A stretch of DNA of 6,858 bases from an uncultured Bacteriovorax sp. (GTDB lineage Bacteria; Bdellovibrionota; Bacteriovoracia; Bacteriovoracales; Bacteriovoracaceae): the NCBI GenBank assembly GCA_946482295.1, contig CAMLRB010000195.1, positions 1 through 6,858 on the forward strand, written 5' to 3'. Shown piece by piece: positions 1 through 6,470 of the stretch. A program made the translations under genes and the position numbers. The notes beneath the pieces were generated by a model. The model was not told where the DNA came from. It was given only the letters and a program-made list of their open reading frames with translations, and ran no database searches. How positions within the stretch are numbered: the first letter of the stretch is position 1; each line of letters opens with the position of its first letter.

Positions 1-300
1 ATCTTTGGCCAAAAGAGCAGCATAAACTTCCTGGTTGAAAGACCCATGCTTTTTTTTCTCTTCCGCCATGATCGACTGAACTTTAGCATAGTCAGCTGTA
101 AACTCATCTCTCAATGAAGGTCCGCCCATGGATTGATAATAAATAAAATAGGCAGTTGAAAACGCAATACTTGCCCAAAAAATAAAATTCCACCAAAAAG
201 GTAATGGGTGATTTAATTCTTGAATACCATCGTAACTGTGATCTAGTAATAATGGTTTTTCATCGGCCTCTACATGTAACTCTGTTTTTTGATCTTTCAT
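1..300 (-). CDS. ccoP: Cbb3-type cytochrome c oxidase subunit CcoP, N-terminal part (C-terminus beyond left edge)
   Basis: CcoP is the membrane-anchored di-heme cytochrome c subunit that passes electrons from a soluble donor to CcoO. Only the first 100 residues are in the window, and the frame is open to base 1. The family's N-terminal signature is visible at residues 23-37 (YDGIQELNHPLPFWW), followed by one hydrophobic segment at about 36-55 and a charged stretch. The cytochrome c domains with their CxxCH motifs must lie outside the window and were not seen. The ATG at 298-300 is supported by an AAGGAA Shine-Dalgarno at 309-314, 8 nt upstream. The gene follows ccoQ after a 15-bp gap, as expected for the last structural subunit of the operon. 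The identification rests on the N-terminal signature plus gene order and is quite secure. Confidence 0.9.
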   Translation of the reverse strand, partial: MKDQKTELHVEADEKPLLLDHSYDGIQELNHPLPFWWNFIFWASIAFSTAYFIYYQSMGGPSLRDEFTADYAKVQSIMAEEKKKHGSFNQEVYAALLAKD

Positions 301-315
301 ATATTAATTTCCTTC

Positions 316-489
316 TTATATTTTTTTGGGCTGATCATTGAGTGGAATGAGCGAAGCCGCATCATACATTTCTTTATTACCTTTACTGTAGGTCCAAACA
401 GCGTAACAAAAAAAACAAACGACAAATAAAATGAGGGCAGCAACTGAGAGCAGTGGTAGATCCCAATTAGCTAATACGGCCTGTTTCAT
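316..489 (-). CDS. ccoQ: Cbb3-type cytochrome c oxidase subunit CcoQ (57 aa)
   Basis: CcoQ is a small single-span membrane protein that stabilises the cbb3 complex in species where it has been studied. The 57-residue product has one hydrophobic segment at about residues 11-32, then a short polar tail containing [19 protein letters not shown], which matches the usual CcoQ pattern of a YS-K-N-K stretch followed by a D-A-A-x-x-P motif. The start overlaps the ccoNO stop in an ATGA arrangement (4 bp), and a strong GGAGG lies 4 nt upstream of the ATG. Sequence conservation in this family is low, so size, topology and position between ccoNO and ccoP carry much of the call. Confidence 0.85.
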   Translation of the reverse strand: MKQAVLANWDLPLLSVAALILFVVCFFCYAVWTYSKGNKEMYDAASLIPLNDQPKKI

Positions 490-2615
490 TTTTCCTCCGC
501 ATTTTTGAAGTCAGATCCAATTCTTTGCATGTAAGCAATGAGAGCAACAACTTCTTTATCACCAATTTTTTCAGATACCCCAGCTGCGACAAGAGTTGTT
601 TTAATGCTTTCAGCTTGTGCTTGAGCATTGACCACAGCATTTTTGATTTCTTCTGGAGAGTAAGGAACGCCTAGAGTTTTCATGACTTCCATTTTCTTCT
701 CTAAAGTAGAGTAATCAGTTTTGTTGTTAAAGAGCCAAGTGTAGCGAGGCATGATAGAGCCTGCAGTAACTTCACGAGGATCCCAGAAGTGACGGTAGTG
801 CCACATGTCTGGGTACTTGCCACCAACACGAGCGAGGTCTGGACCAGTTCTTTTTGATCCCCATTGAAATGGGTGATCGTAAACGAACTCAGATGCATCA
901 GATGCTTTACCATAACGAAGTACTTCGTGGGTCATTGGGCGCACAGTTTGAGAGTGGCAAAGGTAACAACCTTCACGGATGTAAACGTCACGTCCCAGAA
1001 GTTCAAGTGGGGTATATGGTTTAATGGCCGAATTCTTCACAATGTATTTTGGTGCCATGATCGATGGAACAATTTCAATCGCTGAACCAACAAGAATAGC
1101 GATTAAAGAAAGGACCGCAAAAATCATTGGCATCCCTTCTAGTGATCTATGTGCAGATGCCCCGTGTTCAATTGAATGTTCATCAAGCGCATAAGCCTCA
1201 AGTTTTTCTTCTTCTCCAACAAAACCTTTTTTAGCTGTTTTATAAAGGTTGTAAGCAAAGATAATGAATGAAATGAAAACAAATGTACCACCGATTGCTC
1301 TCAACCAATACATAGGGACAATTTTTACAACTGTTTCAATGAAATTTGGATAAACAAGTTTTCCAGATGCATCCATCGCTCTCCACATAAGTGATTGTGT
1401 GATACCTGCGATCCACATAGAAACGATATAAAATACAAGACCGATCGTTGCGAGCCAGAATTGAATGTTCGCAAGTTTTTTTGAATAGAGTTCTGTATTC
1501 CAAAGTTTTTCAACCATGAAGTAAAGAATCCCAGCTATGAGCATATAGTTCCAGCCAATCGTTCCGGCGTGCACGTGGCCAGGAATCCAGTCAGTAAAGT
1601 GAGCAATAGCGTTTACAGATTTAATTGAAAGTAATGGACCTTCAAAAGTCGACATACCATAGAAAGTAAGGGCCATGGCCATGAAACGAAGACGAGGATC
1701 AGTACGAACTTTATCCCAAACTCCACGTAGAGTAAGAAGACCATTGATCATACCACCCCAGCTAGGCATCCAAAGAGAAATTGAGAAAACCATTCCGAGT
1801 GTTTGGGCCCATTCTGGAAGAGTTGTATAGAGAAGGTGGTGAGGTCCTGCCCAGATGTAAATGAAAACAAGTGACCAAAAGTGGATGATTGAGAGTCTAT
1901 AAGAATAGACTGGACGATTGGCCGCTTTAGGAATGAAGTAGTACATCAAACCAAGAAAAGGTGTTGTTAGAAAGAATGCAACTGCATTGTGTCCGTACCA
2001 CCACTGAACAAGAGCATCTTGCACACCTGCATATACTGAATAAGATTTAAAAAATGTTACTGGCAACTCTAGTGAGTTAATGATGTGAAGAACAGCTACA
2101 GTTAGAATCGTTGCAATGTAAAACCAGATGGCCACGTATATGTGGCGTTCGCGACGACGAAGAATGGTTCCGAAGAAGTTAACGGCGAAAACAACCCAAA
2201 TCAAAGTGATTAGGATGTCGATCGGCCATTCCAATTCAGCGTACTCTTTACCCGTTGTAATCCCTAGGGGAAGAGTGATTGCTGCTAAAACGATAACAAG
2301 CTGCCATCCCCAAAAGTGAATTTTAGAGAGGAGATCGTTGAACAATCTCGCTTTTAATAATCGTTGGTGGGAGTAGTAAATACCAGCAAAAATCGCGTTT
2401 CCGCAAAAAGCAAAAATGGCCGCATTCGTGTGGAGTGGACGAAGACGTCCAAATGTTACCCATGGCAGACCGAAATTTAATTTCCATTCTGCAAGTTGGA
2501 AGGCGATCGTGATACCCAATAGCATGGCCACGACACCCCAGATGACAGTTGCAATAAAAAACATTCTGACGATGTGATCGTCATAGGAGAAGACTTCTGG
2601 CTTTCGATTACTCAT
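486..2615 (-). CDS. ccoNO: Fused cbb3-type cytochrome c oxidase subunits I and II (CcoN-CcoO fusion, 709 aa)
   Basis: This is the catalytic core of the oxidase, reducing O2 to water and pumping protons across the inner membrane. Residues 1 to about 463 are CcoN, a multi-span heme-copper oxidase domain. Visible ligands are H62 and H349 for low-spin heme b, H347 for heme b3, and H209, H259 and H260 for CuB. Y253 sits where the His-cross-linked tyrosine of C-family oxidases lies. These are offset by two from the Pseudomonas stutzeri CcoN numbering as I recall it. A charged linker (about 464-492) leads to the CcoO part: a membrane anchor at about 496-516, then a mono-heme cytochrome c with C550-x-x-C553-H554 and probable axial M622 in GSIMPRY. 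Both halves are full length, and no stop or frame break separates them. AAGGA lies 6 nt before the ATG, and the start overlaps the ccoS stop by 4 bp. Confidence 0.97.
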   Translation of the reverse strand: MSNRKPEVFSYDDHIVRMFFIATVIWGVVAMLLGITIAFQLAEWKLNFGLPWVTFGRLRPLHTNAAIFAFCGNAIFAGIYYSHQRLLKARLFNDLLSKIHFWGWQLVIVLAAITLPLGITTGKEYAELEWPIDILITLIWVVFAVNFFGTILRRRERHIYVAIWFYIATILTVAVLHIINSLELPVTFFKSYSVYAGVQDALVQWWYGHNAVAFFLTTPFLGLMYYFIPKAANRPVYSYRLSIIHFWSLVFIYIWAGPHHLLYTTLPEWAQTLGMVFSISLWMPSWGGMINGLLTLRGVWDKVRTDPRLRFMAMALTFYGMSTFEGPLLSIKSVNAIAHFTDWIPGHVHAGTIGWNYMLIAGILYFMVEKLWNTELYSKKLANIQFWLATIGLVFYIVSMWIAGITQSLMWRAMDASGKLVYPNFIETVVKIVPMYWLRAIGGTFVFISFIIFAYNLYKTAKKGFVGEEEKLEAYALDEHSIEHGASAHRSLEGMPMIFAVLSLIAILVGSAIEIVPSIMAPKYIVKNSAIKPYTPLELLGRDVYIREGCYLCHSQTVRPMTHEVLRYGKASDASEFVYDHPFQWGSKRTGPDLARVGGKYPDMWHYRHFWDPREVTAGSIMPRYTWLFNNKTDYSTLEKKMEVMKTLGVPYSPEEIKNAVVNAQAQAESIKTTLVAAGVSEKIGDKEVVALIAYMQRIGSDFKNAEEK

Positions 2616-2788
2616 TTTACTTCCTTTTCGTGATCGTTGTTCGTTTTATATTTATCCTCTAATAGCATTCTTAAACTTGGCGTATCTAAATCATCGTATT
2701 GTCCTTTAAAAATCATCCAAAAAAAGCCGGCCACAAAAAATGAAGCCAGCAGGATGGAAAGTGGAATAAGTAAAGTTATGACTTCCAT
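2612..2788 (-). CDS. ccoS: Cbb3-type cytochrome oxidase assembly protein CcoS (58 aa)
   Basis: CcoS is a small inner-membrane protein needed for cofactor insertion and maturation of cbb3 oxidase in organisms where it was tested. The product has a single membrane helix at about residues 3-26, followed by the family hallmark [19 protein letters not shown] (residues 27-45), which closely matches the conserved GQFDDLDTP-type motif of CcoS. The C-terminal tail is charged. A GAGGA Shine-Dalgarno (2793-2797) lies inside the end of ccoI, and the two genes overlap by 13 bp. The stop overlaps the ccoNO start as ATGA. The ccoI-ccoS adjacency is the usual one. The motif match makes the call firm despite the short length. 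Confidence 0.93.
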   Translation of the reverse strand: MEVITLLIPLSILLASFFVAGFFWMIFKGQYDDLDTPSLRMLLEDKYKTNNDHEKEVK

Positions 2789-5133
2789 AATGTCCTCAAT
2801 TTTTTAGTTCCTATTAGAACCGATACGGCAACTGTTAATGAACTTACTGGCATTATTATGGCCGCAACGAGAGGAGAAATCACACCAGCAAATGTTGCAA
2901 TCACTGATAATGAATTATAAAGGAGAGAGAGAACAAGATTACGCTTGATCACTTTCATTGTTTCTTGAGAAAGAACGATAAGATTTCTCAGGGGAACAAG
3001 TCCAGGATTAGTCAGGTACACATCACAGGCCTTGAGAGAAATATCCATAGCGCCTAAAACTGCAACACCGACATCAGCGTGCTTGAAAGCAATGGCATCA
3101 TTTGCTCCATCACCAATCATCAGTGTTTTTTTATGATCAGCGATGATTGCGGCCTTTGATTCAGGTGTACAGTGACTATATATTTCCGAGAGATGGAATC
3201 CATTTTGTATTCCGATTCTTTCAGTAATGGCCTTCGAATCTCCACTCAACATTTTAAGATTGAGTTTCATTTTTTTGAGTTCGACAAGAGTAGGAAGTGA
3301 ATCAGAACGAACAGAATCATTCAGACTAAAATGAGCAATCACTTTGCTCTCAGCAAAAATCTTATTTTCTTTAATAGCGTAGTTGATGCCGTCAATTTGA
3401 CCTTCAATACCAACTCCTAAGATTTCTCTATAATTACTAACGGCTAAACGATTAAGTTTATTTCCACTTTTTTCCACAAAGCGCATTAGGGCCTTAGCTG
3501 TAGGATGCATTGAGTTTGCTTCTAAGTTGAAGACTACATCAAAGATATCGTGTTTTGTGTTTTCAGTGATAGTGAAAGAATTGATATGAGGTTGTCCGTG
3601 AGTAATTGTTCCCGTTTTATCAATGAAGATATTCTCAACTTGAGCGATTTTCTCAAGGGCCTCATCACTTTTAATAATGATTCCATTTTGAGCAGCTTTA
3701 CTGAGTGATCGATAGAAAGCGAGGGGAGTGGCAATCGCTAAAGCACACGGGCATGTCACTATGAGAAGGGTCATTGCTGATAAAAAGGCACTGTTTATAC
3801 CACTCCCTGGAAGTCTGATCATAAATAGTACAACACTTAAAAAGCAAATAACGACCACGAAAAGTTTTGCGATTGTATTTGTCAGTTGGGCCACGGGTGA
3901 TTTTAAGGACCAACCTTGTTCAACCGTTTTCAGAATTTTACCAAGTTTTGTTTGTTGTCCAGTCACTTCAACTTGCATGATGAAATCATGTCCAAGATTG
4001 ATGGCCCCTGAATAAACGTCTTCTCCCTCACGAACCTCAAGCGGCTGACTTTCACCTGTCAGAAGAGAGTTATTAATTTTCGATTGTCCGCGAACGATTT
4101 TTCCATCAGCAGGAATGAGGTCGTTTACTTTTACTTTAACTCTATCTCCGATGTTTAGATGATGAACAGGAACTGTTACAAACTCTTCTAAATTGTCATC
4201 AATGGCCTTAAAAGCGGATTCAGTAGTATGGGCAAATTGTAGATCGTTTGTTGAAATGCCTTTTTCTTGTATTTTAAAGAGCGCATAACGAGAGAGTAGA
4301 AGTAAAAAAACAAGCGCTGTCAGTGAATCAAAGTAATTGTCTTCTCCACCTAAAAAATACGATATGAACCCAGAAAAACTACCTACGAGCAGAGCTAGTG
4401 AAATAGGAACATCAATATTAATAGATTTTGCCTTTAGAGATTTGTATGCGCTCTCATAAAAAGGATAAGAGCAGTAAGTAAGGACAGGAACAGCAAAGAC
4501 AACAGTTAATGAATGGAAGAGGTGGATAAATTCATGAGTTGCTCCACCGTAGAGAGAAATAGCGTAAAGCATGATGTTGCCGGAAGATGCCCCTGCAATA
4601 CCAATTTTAAGAAGCATCGATCGCTCTTCTTTACGCTTCAGATCCATTGTATTTTGATTTTTCTTTAATGGGTGTGGTTTATATCCAATGAGATTAAATT
4701 CTTTTAAAACGGGAGAAAATTTTCCATCTGGATTGATAGTGACAATAGCAACCGAACGATTCATTTCAAGTTTAATGTCTTTAACATTCGGAATGGTTTT
4801 GCCCAGATTTTCAATGAGCCAGAGACAGGCCAGGCAGTGAATACCTTCCAAGTAAACTTCTAGAACTTTTTCAGAGGCATTATTTTCTTCAATATAGTCT
4901 TTATTAAAGACGGGATCATCGAAATACGAATAGTCGCTTACCGTAACTTCTACGGGCGCGCGTTTTTTAAAAAAACCAGTATCATTTTTTATTGTGTAAT
5001 AAGCATCGAGTCCTTTTTGGTGAAGGATGTTGTAAACAGTAAGACATCCCTGACAACAAAAAAGAAGAGACGGATTTTCTTCAACGAGCAGAGGTGCATT
5101 CGCTGGTTCGTGGCAGTGAGAACAAGTATTCAT
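2776..5133 (-). CDS. ccoI: Copper-transporting P1B-type ATPase CcoI/FixI (CopA2-like), cbb3 oxidase assembly
   Basis: CcoI moves copper out of the cytoplasm across the inner membrane to supply the CuB centre of cbb3 oxidase. Residues 1-46 form the Cys-rich N-terminal metal-binding domain typical of FixI/CcoI (C4, C7 and a C26-C27-x-x-C30 cluster). An HMA-like domain follows with C100-x-x-C103. Membrane spans lie at about 172-285 (four), 417-470 (two) and 727-775 (two). Catalytic motifs are TGES (359-362, actuator), CPC (461-463, transmembrane metal site), DKTGT with phosphorylated D505, the HP dipeptide (543-544) and GDGAND (674-679). Y739-N740 and M761 with S764-S765 fit the Cu(I) site residues of P1B-1 pumps. 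At 785 aa it is complete. The ATG at 5131-5133 is 5 nt after GAGGAG, and a nearby ATG at 5135-5137 is out of frame. It overlaps the upstream gene by 4 bp and ccoS by 13 bp. Confidence 0.96.
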   Translation of the reverse strand: MNTCSHCHEPANAPLLVEENPSLLFCCQGCLTVYNILHQKGLDAYYTIKNDTGFFKKRAPVEVTVSDYSYFDDPVFNKDYIEENNASEKVLEVYLEGIHCLACLWLIENLGKTIPNVKDIKLEMNRSVAIVTINPDGKFSPVLKEFNLIGYKPHPLKKNQNTMDLKRKEERSMLLKIGIAGASSGNIMLYAISLYGGATHEFIHLFHSLTVVFAVPVLTYCSYPFYESAYKSLKAKSINIDVPISLALLVGSFSGFISYFLGGEDNYFDSLTALVFLLLLSRYALFKIQEKGISTNDLQFAHTTESAFKAIDDNLEEFVTVPVHHLNIGDRVKVKVNDLIPADGKIVRGQSKINNSLLTGESQPLEVREGEDVYSGAINLGHDFIMQVEVTGQQTKLGKILKTVEQGWSLKSPVAQLTNTIAKLFVVVICFLSVVLFMIRLPGSGINSAFLSAMTLLIVTCPCALAIATPLAFYRSLSKAAQNGIIIKSDEALEKIAQVENIFIDKTGTITHGQPHINSFTITENTKHDIFDVVFNLEANSMHPTAKALMRFVEKSGNKLNRLAVSNYREILGVGIEGQIDGINYAIKENKIFAESKVIAHFSLNDSVRSDSLPTLVELKKMKLNLKMLSGDSKAITERIGIQNGFHLSEIYSHCTPESKAAIIADHKKTLMIGDGANDAIAFKHADVGVAVLGAMDISLKACDVYLTNPGLVPLRNLIVLSQETMKVIKRNLVLSLLYNSLSVIATFAGVISPLVAAIIMPVSSLTVAVSVLIGTKKLRTLWKS

Positions 5134-5501
5134 TCATTCTCCTCAGCAACTTTCTCTTTGAGGAGAATTTTAGCAAGTTCACTGTCGTTGTTTTCAATTT
5201 CAAGCATTGTTGAGCGATCGATAAAACAAAGAGTAGTGTTTCCTAAAACTTCGGCCGTGACATCTGAAGGTTTTTTTTCAAGCAGGGCATTGCCTCCCAG
5301 GAGCATACCAGGTCTCAGGATTTGGTGAAGCTTTTTCTTTTTACTGAGTTGAATGGAACCTCTTAGAACGAGGTAGGCCACTATGGGAACTTGTCCTTCA
5401 TAAAAAAGAGGAGATTTCAAACTGAAGGTTCTTACAGTTGTAAGTTCCTTCAGTTTTTCAATTAGTGTTTCTGTGAGATTTATTTGCTTGATCCATTTCA
5501 T
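5130..5501 (-). CDS. Stand-alone cyclic-nucleotide-binding-fold protein without HTH (Crp/Fnr sensor-domain paralogue, 123 aa)
   Basis: The 123-residue product is a single CRP/FNR-type beta-roll (about residues 22-100) followed by a short, charged helix and no DNA-binding domain. Recognisable elements are the YEGQ turn (34-37), the YLVLRGSIQL strand pair (43-52), GMLLGGNALL (65-74) and TAEVLGNTTLCFID (82-95). The last two align with GDILGHRSLF and TAMEDTVVCFID of the neighbouring FNR-like regulator, so the two look like paralogues. The arginine and small residues of a classical cAMP-binding cassette (PRAA-type) are not evident (KKPSDVTA at 76-83), so it may not bind cNMP. C92 matches the core cysteine C112 of the neighbour, but the N-terminal cysteines are absent. 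It is the first gene of the oxidase operon and its stop overlaps the ccoI start. Only a weak GAGA precedes the ATG. The function is unknown; a regulatory or partner role in oxidase expression is a guess. Confidence 0.85.
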   Translation of the reverse strand: MKWIKQINLTETLIEKLKELTTVRTFSLKSPLFYEGQVPIVAYLVLRGSIQLSKKKKLHQILRPGMLLGGNALLEKKPSDVTAEVLGNTTLCFIDRSTMLEIENNDSELAKILLKEKVAEENE

Positions 5502-5507
5502 ATCTCA

Positions 5508-5513
5508 AGCATA
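5508..5513 (-). promoter_or_regulatory. Candidate -10 element (TATGCT) for the cNMP-fold/cco operon
   Basis: TATGCT on the minus strand matches four of six bases of the TATAAT consensus. Its centre is 32 bp from the centre of the FNR-like palindrome at 5536-5549, which is the spacing of a class II FNR-activated promoter. Transcription would then start at about 5501-5502, at or next to the ATG, giving an essentially leaderless message. That would agree with the weak Shine-Dalgarno of the first gene. The call is inferred from spacing only. Confidence 0.35.
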
Positions 5514-5535
5514 ACGAAAGAATGAGAGGGAAAAC

Positions 5536-5549
5536 ATGTTCTATATCAG
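5536..5549 (-). promoter_or_regulatory. Degenerate FNR-like operator upstream of the cNMP-fold/cco operon
   Basis: The site reads CTGAT-ATAG-AACAT on the minus strand. One half-site keeps TGAT and the other differs by one base from ATCA, giving seven of eight matches to the TGAT-N4-ATCA core. It lies in the 63-bp gap between the FNR-like regulator gene and the oxidase operon, so it is well placed to activate the operon. It is weaker than the site at 6326-6339, and a 7/8 match can occur by chance in AT-rich DNA. The support comes from location and promoter spacing. Confidence 0.45.
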
Positions 5550-5564
5550 TTTTTGAAATGAGTT

Positions 5565-6278
5565 TTAGTAGTTAACGTTTGCCCAGTTCAGAAGCTCTTC
5601 TTCGTCTTTGATGTAGAGAACTTTACCATCTTGCTCGATAATGCCAGCATCTTTGAATTCCGTCATAAAACGGATCAAAGTTTCATTAGCAGTACCGATC
5701 ATTGTGGCCATTTCTTCTCTCGTTAATTTGAGATTAATTTTCCAACGGCCATTTTCAAGAACTCCGTGACTCGCTTTAAGAGTAAGAATGAGTTCTCCAA
5801 GACGTTCACGTACGTTTTTTTGGTGGAGGGAAGTCAGCTTATTTTCTGCTTGCCCCATATCGCGCGAGAGTTTGTTGATGATATTCAAGGCGATAGATGG
5901 ATTTTTCTTCATCATTGATGTGATGAATTTCTTATCGATAAAGCAAACAACTGTGTCTTCCATCGCTGTTGCAGTTGCCGCATAATTATCATCAGTGAAA
6001 AGACTTCTATGTCCCAGAATATCTCCACTATGAACAATGCGAAGAATTGTTTCTTTCCCGTCGTTACCAGCTTTTGTCAGTTTAATATTTCCACTGCTCA
6101 CACAGTAAAGACCAAAGGGGTGATTACCTTGGACAAATAGTGTCTGGCCTTTTTTATACACGTTGGTAATTTTGTGATGACTAATTTCATCAATCTCGTT
6201 GAATTCAACATGACAGAAAATCCCTTCGTCTTTAGAAGGACAATCAGTACACGAATTTAGGGCGGCGGCTCTTTTCAT
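5565..6278 (-). CDS. FNR-type transcriptional regulator with putative Fe-S cysteines (Crp/Fnr family, 237 aa)
   Basis: This is a probable oxygen-responsive activator of the neighbouring oxidase genes. The N-terminus carries C10-x2-C13-x8-C22. A fourth cysteine, C112 in VVCFID, falls where E. coli FNR has its cluster ligand C122, so a [4Fe-4S] sensor is plausible. The C10/C13/C22 spacing differs from E. coli (x2, x5). The cNMP-like beta-roll spans about residues 36-118, the dimerisation helix about 122-150, and a Crp-type winged helix-turn-helix about 155-223. The recognition helix has E199 and R203, the family's base-contacting residues, with I202 at the position of the FNR serine. The ATG is preceded by AAGGAA (6287-6292) with 8-nt spacing. 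The gene lies just upstream of the cco operon on the same strand, with no clear terminator between them, and its own promoter carries an FNR-type palindrome. Membership of the Crp/Fnr family is firm; the Fe-S cluster is inferred. Confidence 0.92.
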   Translation of the reverse strand: MKRAAALNSCTDCPSKDEGIFCHVEFNEIDEISHHKITNVYKKGQTLFVQGNHPFGLYCVSSGNIKLTKAGNDGKETILRIVHSGDILGHRSLFTDDNYAATATAMEDTVVCFIDKKFITSMMKKNPSIALNIINKLSRDMGQAENKLTSLHQKNVRERLGELILTLKASHGVLENGRWKINLKLTREEMATMIGTANETLIRFMTEFKDAGIIEQDGKVLYIKDEEELLNWANVNY

Positions 6279-6298
6279 AGTTTTTATTCCTTACGCAT

Positions 6299-6307
6299 AT
6301 CATAGCA
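6299..6307 (-). promoter_or_regulatory. Extended -10 promoter element of the FNR-like regulator gene
   Basis: On the minus strand the bases read TGC-TATGAT, an extended -10 (TGn) with a five-of-six match to TATAAT. It lies 31 bp, centre to centre, from the FNR-type palindrome at 6326-6339, close to the 32 bp expected for class II activation. The start point would be near 6291-6292, leaving a leader of only about 14 nt that begins at the Shine-Dalgarno. No good -35 is present, as is usual for activator-dependent promoters. Confidence 0.55.
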
Positions 6308-6325
6308 CTCTAAACACTAATTAAC

Positions 6326-6339
6326 ATGATTTGGATCAC
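6326..6339 (-). promoter_or_regulatory. FNR-type operator (TGAT-N4-ATCA palindrome) upstream of the regulator gene
   Basis: The plus strand reads ATGAT-TTGG-ATCAC. The eight core bases TGAT/ATCA are a perfect inverted repeat with a 4-bp centre, and eight of ten positions match the FNR consensus TTGAT-N4-ATCAA. The site sits 48 bp upstream of the regulator start codon and overlaps where a -35 would be, which suggests autoregulation. The divergent gene on the other side is over 130 bp away, so an effect on it is less likely. Confidence 0.65.
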
Positions 6340-6424
6340 GTTTTATTGTGAAAAGAATTTGATAAGTGCTGACAATTACTGTCTATAAGATAGGCGGTAT
6401 ACTCCTAATTCCTTGAAACTCTTA

Positions 6425-6430
6425 TATAAT
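6425..6430 (+). promoter_or_regulatory. Candidate -10 (TATAAT) for the divergent plus-strand gene
   Basis: A perfect TATAAT lies 40 bp before the ATG at 6471, but no convincing -35 is found at 16-18 bp. Other possible elements upstream are TTGATA (6359-6364), CTGACA (6369-6374), TATAAG (6384-6389) and TATACT (6398-6403), none of which pair at normal spacing. The TATAA at 6425-6429 and TTATA at 6436-6440 form a small inverted repeat around the hexamer. Which element is used cannot be decided from sequence. Confidence 0.35.
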
Positions 6431-6458
6431 GCGTGTTATACAGGGGGACCAAATTGAT

Positions 6459-6464
6459 AAGGAA
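6459..6464 (+). promoter_or_regulatory. Shine-Dalgarno AAGGAA for the plus-strand gene
   Basis: AAGGAA with a 6-nt spacer before the ATG at 6471 fixes the start of the divergent gene. No competing in-frame start with a ribosome binding site was seen upstream. Confidence 0.7.
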
Positions 6465-6470
6465 ATCTCC

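Noticed and set aside
3728..4015. Plus-strand open frame opposite ccoI (also similar ones at 864-1085, 2128-2319, 5017-5328 and 5788-5985)
   Set aside because: These lie antisense to well-conserved genes, give no recognisable protein, and are explained by the codon pattern of the true genes.
5135..5137. Alternative ATG just upstream of the ccoI start
   Set aside because: It is out of frame with ccoI. The ATG at 5131-5133 has the right frame, a good GAGGAG spacing and the expected N-terminal CxxC domain.
5130..5140. Possible lost HTH domain of the cNMP-fold gene through frameshift
   Set aside because: The stop codon overlaps the start of ccoI, whose metal-binding domain begins at once, so no room or remnant of an HTH exists downstream.
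5502..5564. Possible intrinsic terminator after the FNR-like regulator gene
   Set aside because: No GC-rich hairpin followed by a T-run was found on the minus strand in this 63-bp gap, so read-through into the cco operon remains possible.
6336..6351. TCAC-N8-GTGA inverted repeat resembling a CRP site
   Set aside because: The arms are in the opposite order to the CRP consensus (GTGA...TCAC), and four-base arms of this kind arise easily by chance next to the real FNR-type palindrome.
6454..6467. TTGAT half-site just before the plus-strand ATG, possible FNR operator
   Set aside because: Only one half-site matches; the partner AAATC does not resemble ATCAA. The bases are better explained by the Shine-Dalgarno region.
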